This document shows positions 8,419 to 15,956 of a stretch of 64,000 nt of DNA, one piece after another (positions within the stretch are counted from its first letter, which is position 1; each line of letters begins with the position of its first letter). The position numbers and the translations under genes are program-made. Source of the DNA: Dyadobacter sp. CY356 (lineage in GTDB: Bacteria; Bacteroidota; Bacteroidia; Cytophagales; Spirosomataceae); NCBI RefSeq assembly GCF_021440195.1, contig NZ_JAJTSZ010000003.1, positions 434,001-498,000 on the forward strand. The letters are read 5' to 3'. The notes below the pieces were generated by a model. That model was not told the DNA's origin, did no database searches, and saw nothing but the letters and a program-made list of their open reading frames with translations.

Positions 8419-8751
8419 TTAAACCGTCTGATCATCAACAATCCCCTCCGGTCCATTTTTCTTCACTGACTCAATTCCGTTATCTCTTCCTGATGTGCTC
8501 TCATACATTTCGCTGCTGCCGATGATCTGGCCGTTGGTGGCTTTCAGGCTGAAAAAGTATTTGCCATTCGTGGAAGTTTTCTTTTCATAACGCGCCTCGT
8601 CTGGCGAATTTTTCTTGACAGATTCTATTCCGTTTTCGCAGGAACTTTTGGTACTATATCCTTCGCTGGCCAGAATGACCTGACCATTGTCCGCTTTTAA
8701 GTTAAACTGAAACTCACCATTTGCACGTTTGGTTATCACATACTTGCCCAT
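8419..8751 (-). CDS. YegP-family (DUF1508) protein with two tandem repeats
   Basis: 110 residues formed by two copies of the DUF1508 repeat. Copy one (about residues 1-50) has NGEFQFNLKADNGQVILASE and copy two (about residues 53-102) has NGKYFFSLKATNGQIIGSSE; each is followed by a GIESVKKN segment. The family is a small cytoplasmic beta-sheet domain of unknown function, widespread in bacteria and common next to stress genes. It has its own terminator and is a single gene. Confidence 0.9.
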   Translation of the reverse strand: MGKYVITKRANGEFQFNLKADNGQVILASEGYSTKSSCENGIESVKKNSPDEARYEKKTSTNGKYFFSLKATNGQIIGSSEMYESTSGRDNGIESVKKNGPEGIVDDQTV

Positions 8752-8820
8752 AATAAACTGGTTTTGTGTATAGAATTTTTTACGGTGGTAAGTAAACGTT
8801 TTGATTGAAAAAATGCAAAT

Positions 8821-8851
8821 TATATCTCAAATTTGAATATTTTGAGATATA
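8821..8851. repeat. 11-base inverted repeat downstream of the AraC gene
   Basis: TATATCTCAAA and TTTGAGATATA are perfect inverted arms separated by 9 bases, in the gap between the AraC regulator stop and the YegP-like start. It could be a weak terminator for the regulator or an operator for the YegP-like gene; the symmetry does not decide. Confidence 0.5.
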
Positions 8852-8876
8852 TGGAAGGTAGCAAAACACGGTAATT

Positions 8877-9719
8877 CTAAACAACATCCATCTTCCTGAA
8901 CTCAGTAGGCGTCTTCCCTGTATATTTTCTAAACTGTTTACAAAAATGACTCTCATCCGTATAGCCAAATTCATCTGCTATTTCTGAAAGTGAAAGCTGG
9001 CTATAAAGCAGCCGCGCTTCGATGAGTTTGATTTTGTGTTTGACGATGTATTGTTTTAAAGATTCGCCGGTTTGTTTTTTGAAAAAGATGCTGATATAGG
9101 CAGGCGCATAGTTGAAAACCTCAGCCAGATGTTCCATCGTCAGTTCCGCCGGATTGTAAATATGCTGCCTGACGTATAACAGTATGGGTTCCACAGAATC
9201 CTTTAAAACAGCTTTCGTCCGCGTTTGCCCCAACAAATTCCGGGCAAGGATCACCATCATACTTTGCATCAGACTATCACGAACAATCTCGAAATAAGGC
9301 GATTGATGGTTTTCATATTCTCCTTCCAGAATCGTCAGCAGGCTATGAAGTTTCTGTTTTTCCGGTTTATCTTCAACAATGGAGCCTCTACTTTGGGAAG
9401 ATGTATACAGCAAAGCCTGCCTGATCTGCTGCCAGGGACTATCCTTTTCTGCCTTATGATTTTTGTTGAATAACTCATTAAAACGTATAAAACAGAATTC
9501 TGTCAGGTCTTCGATTTCAAAATCATGGAAATCTTCAGGGCCCAGAAGAAAAACATCACCTTCCTGATATCGGAACGTATTCCCGTTGATATTATGAACG
9601 CCCTTACCTTTCAGAATAAAAATAATCTCGAAATACGTGTGTTTGTGCACCGAGTGCATCCACTTTTCCGCCTCAAAATGATAGATGTTGAAAGGCGTAT
9701 GAAGTATGTATCGTTTCAT
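8877..9719 (-). CDS. AraC-family transcriptional regulator with cupin sensor domain
   Basis: 281 residues from the ATG at 9719 (MKRYILHTPF); a start 7 codons upstream is possible but would lie against the promoter. The N-terminal part is a cupin-like sensor (HSVHKHTYFEIIFILKGKG, then EGDVFLLGPEDFHDFE). The C-terminus holds the two AraC helix-turn-helix motifs, including SLSEIADEFGYTDESHFCKQ and the closing YTGKTPTEFRK. Such regulators usually sense sugars or related ligands and act on an adjacent gene. Here the divergent neighbour is the DUF1080 protein, across 120 bases that hold a good promoter and an inverted repeat. Confidence 0.88.
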   Translation of the reverse strand: MKRYILHTPFNIYHFEAEKWMHSVHKHTYFEIIFILKGKGVHNINGNTFRYQEGDVFLLGPEDFHDFEIEDLTEFCFIRFNELFNKNHKAEKDSPWQQIRQALLYTSSQSRGSIVEDKPEKQKLHSLLTILEGEYENHQSPYFEIVRDSLMQSMMVILARNLLGQTRTKAVLKDSVEPILLYVRQHIYNPAELTMEHLAEVFNYAPAYISIFFKKQTGESLKQYIVKHKIKLIEARLLYSQLSLSEIADEFGYTDESHFCKQFRKYTGKTPTEFRKMDVV

Positions 9720-9737
9720 AATAAATTGGCAGAGCGA

Positions 9738-9769
9738 CAAACATACCGAGAAATATTAGATTTTTACAA
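9738..9769 (-). promoter_or_regulatory. Bacteroidota-type promoter of the AraC gene
   Basis: On the minus strand a TTG at 9769-9767 is followed after 21 bases by TATGTTTG at 9745-9738, matching the TTG...TAnnTTTG form used by the Bacteroidota primary sigma factor. The box ends about 18 bases before the start at 9719. Confidence 0.5.
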
Positions 9770-9786
9770 TGAACTGAAATTTCCGT

Positions 9787-9814
9787 CTGGCTAGTTTTGT
9801 GTCGGCATAGCCAG
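9787..9814. promoter_or_regulatory. Candidate operator (inverted repeat) between the AraC and DUF1080 genes
   Basis: CTGGCTA and TAGCCAG are perfect 7-base arms 14 bases apart, 25 bases before the DUF1080 start codon. The position suits a regulator site for the DUF1080 gene, but AraC sites are usually direct repeats. Confidence 0.35.
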
Positions 9815-9839
9815 TTATGCTGACCATACTTACTACGCT

Positions 9840-10712
9840 ATGAAATATATTTCCCTTTCAATTCTTGTTATAATAAGCATTTTCACACTTTCATCCATGA
9901 AGAAGGCCGATGAATGGACAGTACTTCTGGACAAGGATTTATCTCAGTGGGAATCTTATCTAAGTTATCGTCACAAAAATGGCTATAATGGAAAAATACC
10001 GAAAGATGCCTCGGGTGCAGATATTGCTCCGATTGGTTATAACAAGGACGACACGCATGTTTTTTCAATTTTAAATGAGCCCGGCGGACCGGTGCTGCGG
10101 GTAAGCGGTGAAATATATGGCTGCCTGATTTCCCGCGAAGTATACAAAAACTACCATCTGAAACTTCTGGTGAAATGGGGAAAGGATAAGTATGAGCCGC
10201 GGATAGAAAAGTTACGCGATTCGGGTATTCTGTATCATTCCATCGGACCTGCCGGTACAGAATACTTTCGTTCGTGGATGCTTTCGCAGGAATTTCAGAT
10301 TATGGAAGGGCACATGGGCGATTTCTGGTGCCAGGCCAATTCGGCCATTGACATCCGTTCTTATCCTTCGGAAGGCGTCATGAACAGGGTTGCCGACGAA
10401 AAACAGCCCTTTGGCGTTTTCAAAAGTGGCAGCGATTATTTCTGTCTTCGCTCTGTGGATTATGAAAAACCAGCAGGAGAATGGAATACGCTGGAACTGA
10501 TCTGTGTCGACGGGAAAAGTCTGCATATCGTGAACGGGCGTGTGGTGATGGTACTGCAAAACTCACGGTATATTGAATCTGATGGAAAAGAAGTGCCGAT
10601 GACCAGCGGCAAAATCCAGCTGCAAAGCGAAGCCGCCGAGGTTTTTTACAAAGACATCCGAATCAAACCGCTTTCAGCCATGCCGAAAGAATACGAGAAA
10701 CTGTTTCTCTGA
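9840..10712 (+). CDS. DUF1080 (3-keto-disaccharide hydrolase-like) secreted protein
   Basis: 290 residues with a signal peptide (residues 1-20). The remainder is a DUF1080 concanavalin-like beta-sandwich: WTVLLDKDLSQWESY near residue 27, RDSGILYHS near residue 130, EFQIMEGHMGDFW near residue 152, and the closing GKIQLQSEAAEVFYKDIRIK near residue 262. Members of this family include 3-keto-glycoside hydrolases, and many occur in Bacteroidota with unproven sugar substrates. It is exported, divergent from the AraC regulator, and followed by a structured intergenic repeat. Confidence 0.85.
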   Translation: MKYISLSILVIISIFTLSSMKKADEWTVLLDKDLSQWESYLSYRHKNGYNGKIPKDASGADIAPIGYNKDDTHVFSILNEPGGPVLRVSGEIYGCLISREVYKNYHLKLLVKWGKDKYEPRIEKLRDSGILYHSIGPAGTEYFRSWMLSQEFQIMEGHMGDFWCQANSAIDIRSYPSEGVMNRVADEKQPFGVFKSGSDYFCLRSVDYEKPAGEWNTLELICVDGKSLHIVNGRVVMVLQNSRYIESDGKEVPMTSGKIQLQSEAAEVFYKDIRIKPLSAMPKEYEKLFL

Positions 10713-10722
10713 AACATTCGCT

Positions 10723-10829
10723 CGCCCCGATTTGCAATCGGGGCGTTGCTGGTTAAGCGTTTGTAACGCGATTAAATAAAATAGCGTTACAAACGCCAAA
10801 CAACTCAACCCCGATTGCAAATCGGGGTT
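10723..10829. repeat. REP/BIME-like composite inverted repeat
   Basis: Three hairpins in 107 bases. At 10723-10745 a perfect 10-base stem closes a TGC loop. GCGTTTGTAACGC at 10757-10769 pairs perfectly with GCGTTACAAACGC at 10784-10796. At 10807-10829 another perfect 10-base stem closes a GCA loop. The outer hairpins share the core CCCCGATT and are reverse complements of each other, so the whole element is one large inverted repeat. It directly follows the DUF1080 stop and resembles REP-type units mobilised by TnpA-REP transposases. No transposase lies nearby. Confidence 0.75.
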
Positions 10830-10985
10830 AGCGGTAAAGAAATCATTACGAAAGCACTTCCGGCTTTGTTATATGATTTCTTATCACGAATTTTAGTGCA
10901 AGAACAAACGCCCGGACCCAATAATAATCCATTATTTCGGTCCTTGCATCAAACTGAAAGCCGACCGCCGAAAGCCGACCGCCAA

Positions 10986-11555
10986 ATGACCGACCTCGAA
11001 CAATACCTCCATTCCTATTTCACCTTTGATCAGGACGACCTCGTGAAAGTGTCTGCGCTGTTCAAAAAGAAAACTTTGAATAAAGGCGATTATTTCCTGA
11101 AAGCGGGCAAAAAGTGTAATCAGCTCTGTTTCATTCAATCCGGACTTTTGCGGATTTATGCCGATGTTGACGGCAAGGAAGTAACGCAGTGGATATCAAC
11201 CAAAGGTTATTTTGTGGCAGATCTGTCAAGTTTGCTTTTTCAAACGCCGTCGCTCTGGAATATGCAGGCACTAACGAACCTGGACATATTTGTGATTGAA
11301 CGGGCGGAATACAACCGGCTGGGCGAGATTATCCCGAAATGGCCGGAGACGGAAAAGTTGTTTCTTGCCCATTGTTTCAAGATGATGGAAGACCGGATTT
11401 TTTCATTTATCTCCATGACAGCCGAGGAACGTTACCATTTTTTCTTCGAGAAAAACCGTGAGATTTTCAATCAGGTGCCGCTGCAATACCTTGCTTCCAT
11501 GTTGGGTATGACGCCAGAAACGATCAGCCGTATCCGGAGAAAACAGCTGATATGA
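10986..11555 (+). CDS. Crp/Fnr-family transcriptional regulator
   Basis: 189 residues from the ATG at 10986 (MTDLEQYLHSYF). The frame opens at 10815 inside the composite repeat, but those extra residues are not protein-like, so the later start is used. A beta-roll effector domain (NKGDYFLKAGKKCNQLCFIQ, then QWISTKGYFV) is followed by a C-terminal helix-turn-helix (YLASMLGMTPETISRIRR). It is close in layout to the regulator at 4670. The DNA-binding end is short (it stops RRKQLI), which is normal for this subgroup. The next gene on the strand, a membrane protein, is a plausible target. Confidence 0.82.
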   Translation: MTDLEQYLHSYFTFDQDDLVKVSALFKKKTLNKGDYFLKAGKKCNQLCFIQSGLLRIYADVDGKEVTQWISTKGYFVADLSSLLFQTPSLWNMQALTNLDIFVIERAEYNRLGEIIPKWPETEKLFLAHCFKMMEDRIFSFISMTAEERYHFFFEKNREIFNQVPLQYLASMLGMTPETISRIRRKQLI

Positions 11556-11678
11556 TCCCGTAAAAACCGAAACACAAAAATGCTTTATTTTCCTGCAAAA
11601 CCGTTTTCTTGATTTTTGTCAAGTAAACTGGCGTTGCCGACCGGTACCTTTGTAACATACTAAACCAAGTCATAAATC

Positions 11679-12347
11679 ATGTTTTTAGGACATTACGGTC
11701 TCGCCCTAGCCGCGAAGAAAATCGCTCCCAAAGTTTCGCTTACCATGCTTTTTGTTGCCGTGGAATTTGTTGATATCCTGTGGCCGTTTCTGTTGATCTT
11801 CAATATTGAAACCGTGAAAGTACATCCCGGTTTTACCGAAGTGACACCTTTCGAGTTTGTCCATTATCCCTATACGCACAGTCTTTTTATGGGAATTGTC
11901 TGGGGACTTATCGTTGGCGGCTGCTTCTGGCTTTTCAAAAAGGATACCAAAAGCGCGGTTATTGTTGGTCTTGCCGTGTTGAGTCACTGGTTTCTGGACG
12001 TTATTGTCCATATCCCGGATCTGCCTCTGACGCCTTTTGGTGATTTCAAAGTCGGGATGGGTTTATGGAATTATAAGATGATCACCATATTGCTGGAAAG
12101 TATCATCTTTTTCGGCGGCGTTTATATTTATGCAAAAAGCACGAAAGCCATCAACGCCCAGGGAACCTGGGGGTTATGGATCATGACCGGCTTTTTCCTT
12201 CTGGCCAACGCCTACAACCTGTTCGGCCCGCCACCGGAAGATAATGTCATGGTTTTGTTTGTTTCGTTTGTGGTTTTGCAGGTGATTGTGCTGGGATTGG
12301 CCTGGTGGGTTGATAAGAATAGGGTGATGGTTGGGGAGTCAGTTTGA
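11679..12347 (+). CDS. YdjM/DUF457-like membrane protein (putative metal-dependent hydrolase)
   Basis: 222 residues with about six or seven membrane segments. It begins MFLGHYGLALAAKK and contains PYTHSLFMG near residue 66 and LSHWFLDVIVHIPDLP near residues 105-120. These conserved histidines and aspartates recall the YdjM/DUF457 group of membrane-bound metal-dependent hydrolases. The biological substrate is unknown. It lies 123 bases after the Crp-family gene. A damaged copy of its 3' half occurs 2.3 kb downstream at 14627-14797. Confidence 0.72.
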   Translation: MFLGHYGLALAAKKIAPKVSLTMLFVAVEFVDILWPFLLIFNIETVKVHPGFTEVTPFEFVHYPYTHSLFMGIVWGLIVGGCFWLFKKDTKSAVIVGLAVLSHWFLDVIVHIPDLPLTPFGDFKVGMGLWNYKMITILLESIIFFGGVYIYAKSTKAINAQGTWGLWIMTGFFLLANAYNLFGPPPEDNVMVLFVSFVVLQVIVLGLAWWVDKNRVMVGESV

Positions 12348-12390
12348 TTTTCTTTCCGACGCCTAAGAAAAAGCATAATCTGACACATCA

Positions 12391-12428
12391 TAAACACTCC
12401 GGCATACCAAAATATACCGGAGTGTTTA
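12391..12428. terminator. Bidirectional hairpin terminator
   Basis: TAAACACTCCGG pairs perfectly with CCGGAGTGTTTA across 14 bases, midway between the convergent membrane-protein and monooxygenase genes. Confidence 0.7.
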
Positions 12429-12437
12429 CCATTAACT

Positions 12438-12731
12438 TTACAAATTCAACAATTCAGTATGGTAAATCGCGGCTGGTTCCTGAATTAAAGCCGGAATTTC
12501 TGCAACAAGCTTTTTGATATAGGGCTGCTGATCATGCAGGTCTAGACCTTCCTGGCTTTCCCATATTTCGTGAAAAATGAAAATTTCGGGATTTTTTGTA
12601 CCGTGGTGCAGGTCATATTGCAGACAGGCTTTTTCTTCTCTTGATTTTTCAACCAGATTCAAAAGCATGGCACGTACGTCTTCGATATGCTCAGGTTTGC
12701 TTTTAAAAACTACTGTTAAATTGATTTGCAT
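12438..12731 (-). CDS. ABM-domain (putative quinol monooxygenase) protein
   Basis: 97 residues forming a single antibiotic-biosynthesis-monooxygenase ferredoxin-like domain: strand one INLTVVFKSKPEHIEDVR, then CLQYDLHHGTKNPEIFIFHE and the closing helix with HDQQPYIKKL. The family includes YgiN-type quinol monooxygenases and many uncharacterised small dimeric proteins. It is cytoplasmic and cofactor-free in known members. It lies 12 bases after the stop of the small membrane protein, so the two are probably co-transcribed. Confidence 0.85.
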   Translation of the reverse strand: MQINLTVVFKSKPEHIEDVRAMLLNLVEKSREEKACLQYDLHHGTKNPEIFIFHEIWESQEGLDLHDQQPYIKKLVAEIPALIQEPAAIYHTELLNL

Positions 12732-12743
12732 GGAATTTCTGAC

Positions 12744-12953
12744 TTATAAGAATTTGATTTTTTCTCTCTTATGAAACAGCAAATAAGCTAAAATCAATGG
12801 AAAAAACGTAAAAAAGCCGAAACCATTTTTCACCGCACTGTACACGGTAATGCCTATACACATGCCAATAAGAAATGAATTGATCATTTTATTGTTTTTT
12901 ATCTTTTTTTGCTCTTTCTGTGTTTCCGCGTCGGTAGGTTGGTTTCGTTCCAT
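12744..12953 (-). CDS. Small membrane protein
   Basis: 69 residues from MERNQPTD; a second ATG 8 codons upstream at 12977 is possible. A charged N-terminus is followed by two hydrophobic segments (SFLIGMCIGITVYS and GFFTFFPLILAYLL) and a basic tail, so it should sit in the inner membrane as a hairpin. I know similar small proteins in Bacteroidota but no function. It precedes the ABM-domain gene on the same strand. Confidence 0.6.
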   Translation of the reverse strand: MERNQPTDAETQKEQKKIKNNKMINSFLIGMCIGITVYSAVKNGFGFFTFFPLILAYLLFHKREKIKFL

Positions 12954-13093
12954 ATTTTCAATTTTTATGTTTTTCATAACCCGGCTATAACTTAAATAAG
13001 CAGCAGCAAAAAAATAATTTCATTGATTTTACAATGACTTATCAGTCATCCGATTACAGCACCGGATGCTAACAGCTAGTTGCCAAAAGCTCC

Positions 13094-14017
13094 TTACTGG
13101 ATATTCTTCACGTTCCAGATGGCTCCATTTTTCGTACTGAACTGTTCTAACTTTCCCTCGGCAGCCAGGCCGTTTAAAATATGTTCACTATGATTTCTTT
13201 CGGTTCCTGTTATTTGTGCGTACTCGTTCGCTGTTAATGAATTGTATTTCAAAAAGACGGAATTCCAATTCGTTTGATAGATCAGTTTTGTTGCTGCCGG
13301 ATAGAGTTTAAGCACTACGCTTTCAAGGACACTATAAGGCTTCGAACCATATACGAATTCCTGTTCTCCCATGGCATTGGTAAAGATCATCGTTGGAAAT
13401 CCTCTGACACCTGATTCTTTTCCAGCCTGTACATCCTCCTGGAATAATATCCTCGCTTTTCCCTCGTAGTCGTTTTTAAATTGTACAATGTCGAGGCCAG
13501 CTTTTGTTGCAGCCACTTCCAGGTGTTCCCATCGGGTGATATTTTTCTTTTGCAAAAAGACCATCTCTCTGATCTCACGAAGAAATAAAAGGGCCTTTTC
13601 CCTGTTTTGCATCTGAGCCGCCTTAAATGCAATCGACGGTGGATAGGATGAATCCAGAGGGTCTTCCAGCCAGATATCCCCGTCTATGGGCATATCGTAA
13701 TGCACACTTACTTCGTCCCAATGCCCTGCTACGTCCGTCGGTTTGCTGATCTGCCCACTGTTATAACTCCAGTCTTTGAGCAAACCGCCCATTTTATATT
13801 CAATTTCAAAATCATTACCGTATTCCAATTTCAGCTTTCGCAATTGCGGTTCAATTCCCCAGCAGGAGGAACAAATCGGGTCTGTATAATACGTTATGGA
13901 TAAGGGCTTTTTAATAACTTTTGAGGTTTCAAGGGTTGTGGTGTCCTTTTGATCAACGGCAACTTCACAAAGACCGCTTTCAATGTCACATAATAAAGGA
14001 TTTATTTGTTCTTGCAT
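13094..14017 (-). CDS. DsbA/FrnE-family thioredoxin-fold protein
   Basis: 307 residues with no signal peptide, so a cytoplasmic member. The redox motif CSSC is at residues 49-52 after the first beta strand (LSITYYTDPICSSCW). The helical insertion follows, and the cis-proline loop GVRGFPTMIF lies near residue 213. The layout resembles FrnE/SpxH-type DsbA proteins. A C-terminal extension of about 60 residues (TANEYAQITGTERNHSEHIL) is additional and looks helical, possibly winged-helix-like. The gene is divergent from an HxlR-type regulator with a conserved Cys, which points to a redox- or electrophile-responsive pair. Confidence 0.82.
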   Translation of the reverse strand: MQEQINPLLCDIESGLCEVAVDQKDTTTLETSKVIKKPLSITYYTDPICSSCWGIEPQLRKLKLEYGNDFEIEYKMGGLLKDWSYNSGQISKPTDVAGHWDEVSVHYDMPIDGDIWLEDPLDSSYPPSIAFKAAQMQNREKALLFLREIREMVFLQKKNITRWEHLEVAATKAGLDIVQFKNDYEGKARILFQEDVQAGKESGVRGFPTMIFTNAMGEQEFVYGSKPYSVLESVVLKLYPAATKLIYQTNWNSVFLKYNSLTANEYAQITGTERNHSEHILNGLAAEGKLEQFSTKNGAIWNVKNIQ

Positions 14018-14174
14018 TTTCGTTTTGTTTAAAGCCTGGTCACTGAAATTTCCGATATGGAAACTGTGATTGGATAAGTTACTTTTACCGGTAGTGGATT
14101 ACCCGACACCGTTTATTTTTATCTTTGGGTAAAGTTGAGGACTTAATTTTGAGTGAGCAATAAGTCAGATATTT

Positions 14175-14501
14175 ATGACTACTAAAAACGAATTGGTAAC
14201 CAATGAAACTTGTCCTGCCCAGGCACTTTTAAAGTCGCTTTCCGGGAAATGGAAGCCTGAAATATTTCGCCTGGCTGTGGACGGCACCTTGCGTTTCAGC
14301 AGCCTGCTTCGCCAGATTGAGGGCGCTAATAAACAAACACTGGCCGTTGCCTTAAAAGAGCTGGAAGTCGTTGGCCTGCTGCAAAAAAATGTGATCAAAC
14401 AAAAACCTCTACACATTGAATATGTACTTACCGAAAAAGGCCAGTCGCTAATTCCTGTTTTTCAGCAGCTGGAGCGTTTTGGGCAGGGTGAAATCGGATA
14501 G
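14175..14501 (+). CDS. HxlR-family transcriptional regulator
   Basis: 108-residue winged-helix regulator. The family hallmark is a Cys-Pro near the N-terminus (C13 in NETCPAQALLKSL) followed by SGKWKPEIFRL, the recognition helix region RQIEGANKQTLAVALKELE and the wing EYVLTEKGQSL. Members with this Cys respond to thiol-reactive aldehydes or quinones and repress or activate a divergent gene. Here the divergent gene encodes the DsbA-like protein, across 157 bases that should hold both promoters. Confidence 0.9.
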   Translation: MTTKNELVTNETCPAQALLKSLSGKWKPEIFRLAVDGTLRFSSLLRQIEGANKQTLAVALKELEVVGLLQKNVIKQKPLHIEYVLTEKGQSLIPVFQQLERFGQGEIG

Positions 14502-14626
14502 AAAAATCTCGTCCATGATTATCGTAACCATAAGTAAAATGCTGGATTGCAATCAGGCGTTTTCGGCAAATATAATCCGTATTTTCAGGGAATTGGTGCG
14601 GATGGTTTGATTTGGGAGTGTGCCTT

Positions 14627-14797
14627 GATGGGTTTAAAAGCACGAAAGCCATCAACGTCCAAGGTACCTGGGGATTATGGATCATGACCTGCTTGTTCTT
14701 TCTTGCCAACGTCTACAACCTATTCGGCCAGAAGCTTATGTCATGGTTTTGTTTGTTTCGTTTTTAGGTTGGTGGTAATACGGTTGGAGAGTAAGCT
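14627..14797 (+). pseudogene. Broken partial copy of the YdjM-like membrane-protein gene
   Basis: Bases 14636-14764 closely match 12135-12269 inside the membrane-protein gene; the translated part reads STKAINVQGTWGLWIM and ANVYNLFG with few changes. A 10-base match (GATGGGTTTA, 14627-14636) corresponds to 12056-12065, so about 70 bases of the parent are missing between the two. The tail 14768-14797 resembles 12303-12345 with further loss. There is no start codon, the end is frame-shifted, and the fragment cannot make the protein. It marks an old local duplication and decay directly beside the AT-rich island. Confidence 0.85.
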
Positions 14798-14938
14798 GCG
14801 AACTAAGAAAAATTAGTATATAGGTTCACATTTGAGGGAGAATACAAGGTAGATAAGAAATAAGCAAATGAGTTTATTACTATTATTTATTGATCCAAAA
14901 CTGGGATTTTGAAGAAATTTTTATGATTTATTCAAACC

Positions 14939-14967
14939 TTGTATGATTCTTTTAATGACTACATTTG
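14939..14967 (+). promoter_or_regulatory. Candidate promoter of the methyltransferase-ATPase-HNH operon
   Basis: TTG at 14939-14941, 18 bases, then TACATTTG at 14960-14967, matching the Bacteroidota promoter form with a slightly short spacer. It would give a leader of about 130 bases before the ATG at 15105. The rest of the AT-rich gap 14798-15104 shows no other element. Confidence 0.4.
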
Positions 14968-15104
14968 CAAGATTACAAAAGCAAAATAATGGTTTTTTTG
15001 TCTAGTTAACATTGCCATACTTATCGGTAGTTTAATTATTGAGTATAGAAATACTCGCAAAAACTACTTTTTTGTAATTCAATAATTTGCGAAACAACAA
15101 TTTA

Positions 15105-15956
15105 ATGGTAGAAAATAGCAGAAAATATTCTGAGGGAAAAAGTAAAAATGGTTTTAATTGGACAATATACAATGGTGATGCAAACGAGGTTTTATCCAAA
15201 GAAATTACATCAAACTCAGTAGATTGTGTTGTGACATCGCCTCCATATTATTGGTTGAGAGATTATGGGTATGATGGACAGCTCGGTCTTGAAGGATCGG
15301 TGGATGAGTATGTTGACAACATTCTTAAAGTGATGGATGAGACATTAAGAGTGCTTAAACCTTCCGGTCTACTATTCTTAAATATTGGAGATACGTATTA
15401 TTCGGGAAAAGGGGAGTCTCAAGGAGTTGATAAAAAAAGTAGCAAAAGGCGCTTCGGTTTAAGAGCAGTAGACAGAAGTGGGGGACTTGGAATTGGACTA
15501 AAGCCGAAAACTTTAATAGGTATACCTTGGAGAGTAGCGACAGCAATGATTGAGAATGGTTGGACATTACGAAGTACAATTATTTGGTATCGTAAGCATT
15601 CTCTCCCAGAATCTGTAAAAGACCGTCCAAAGCGTAGTTATGAATTTGTATTCATGTTTGCAAAAAGTAAAAAGTATTACTATAATAGTGAGCCTTTAAA
15701 AAAAGTTGAGCAAGAAGACATGTGGACTATAACTGCCAGACCAAAAGCAAATGGTTTAGGTACAGCTCCTTACCCTGATGAGCTTGTTGAAAGATGTCTA
15801 CAGATAGGTTGTCCAGAAGGAGGAGTTGTTATGGATCCGTTTGTGGGAAGTGGTACCAGTGTTAGGGTTGCTTTAGAGAATGATAGACACGCTTTTGGTA
15901 TTGACTTAAGTGAAGATTTTTGTAAATATATTTCTAAGAAATTAAATACAATATAG
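15105..15956 (+). CDS. DNA methyltransferase, beta class, probable N4-cytosine type
   Basis: 283 residues from the ATG at 15105; a TTG six codons upstream (15087) is less likely. The catalytic motif IV is TSPPYYW (SPPY at residues 45-48). The S-adenosylmethionine motif DPFVGSGT at residues 244-251 comes after it, which is the beta-class order. SPPY is typical of N4-cytosine enzymes, though some N6-adenine enzymes cannot be excluded. The region between, including LKPKTLIGIPWRVA and the DRPKRSYEFVFMFAK block, is normal for the family and should include target recognition. The stop codon abuts the ATG of the ATPase gene. The gene is much AT-richer than its flanks. Likely role: protecting host DNA from the nuclease arm of this operon. 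Confidence 0.88.
   Translation: MVENSRKYSEGKSKNGFNWTIYNGDANEVLSKEITSNSVDCVVTSPPYYWLRDYGYDGQLGLEGSVDEYVDNILKVMDETLRVLKPSGLLFLNIGDTYYSGKGESQGVDKKSSKRRFGLRAVDRSGGLGIGLKPKTLIGIPWRVATAMIENGWTLRSTIIWYRKHSLPESVKDRPKRSYEFVFMFAKSKKYYYNSEPLKKVEQEDMWTITARPKANGLGTAPYPDELVERCLQIGCPEGGVVMDPFVGSGTSVRVALENDRHAFGIDLSEDFCKYISKKLNTI

Noticed and set aside
10815..10985. 57-residue N-terminal extension of the Crp-family regulator.
   Set aside because: It starts inside the composite repeat and contains a GACCGCCGAAAGCC-type duplication; the ATG at 10986 gives a standard-length regulator.
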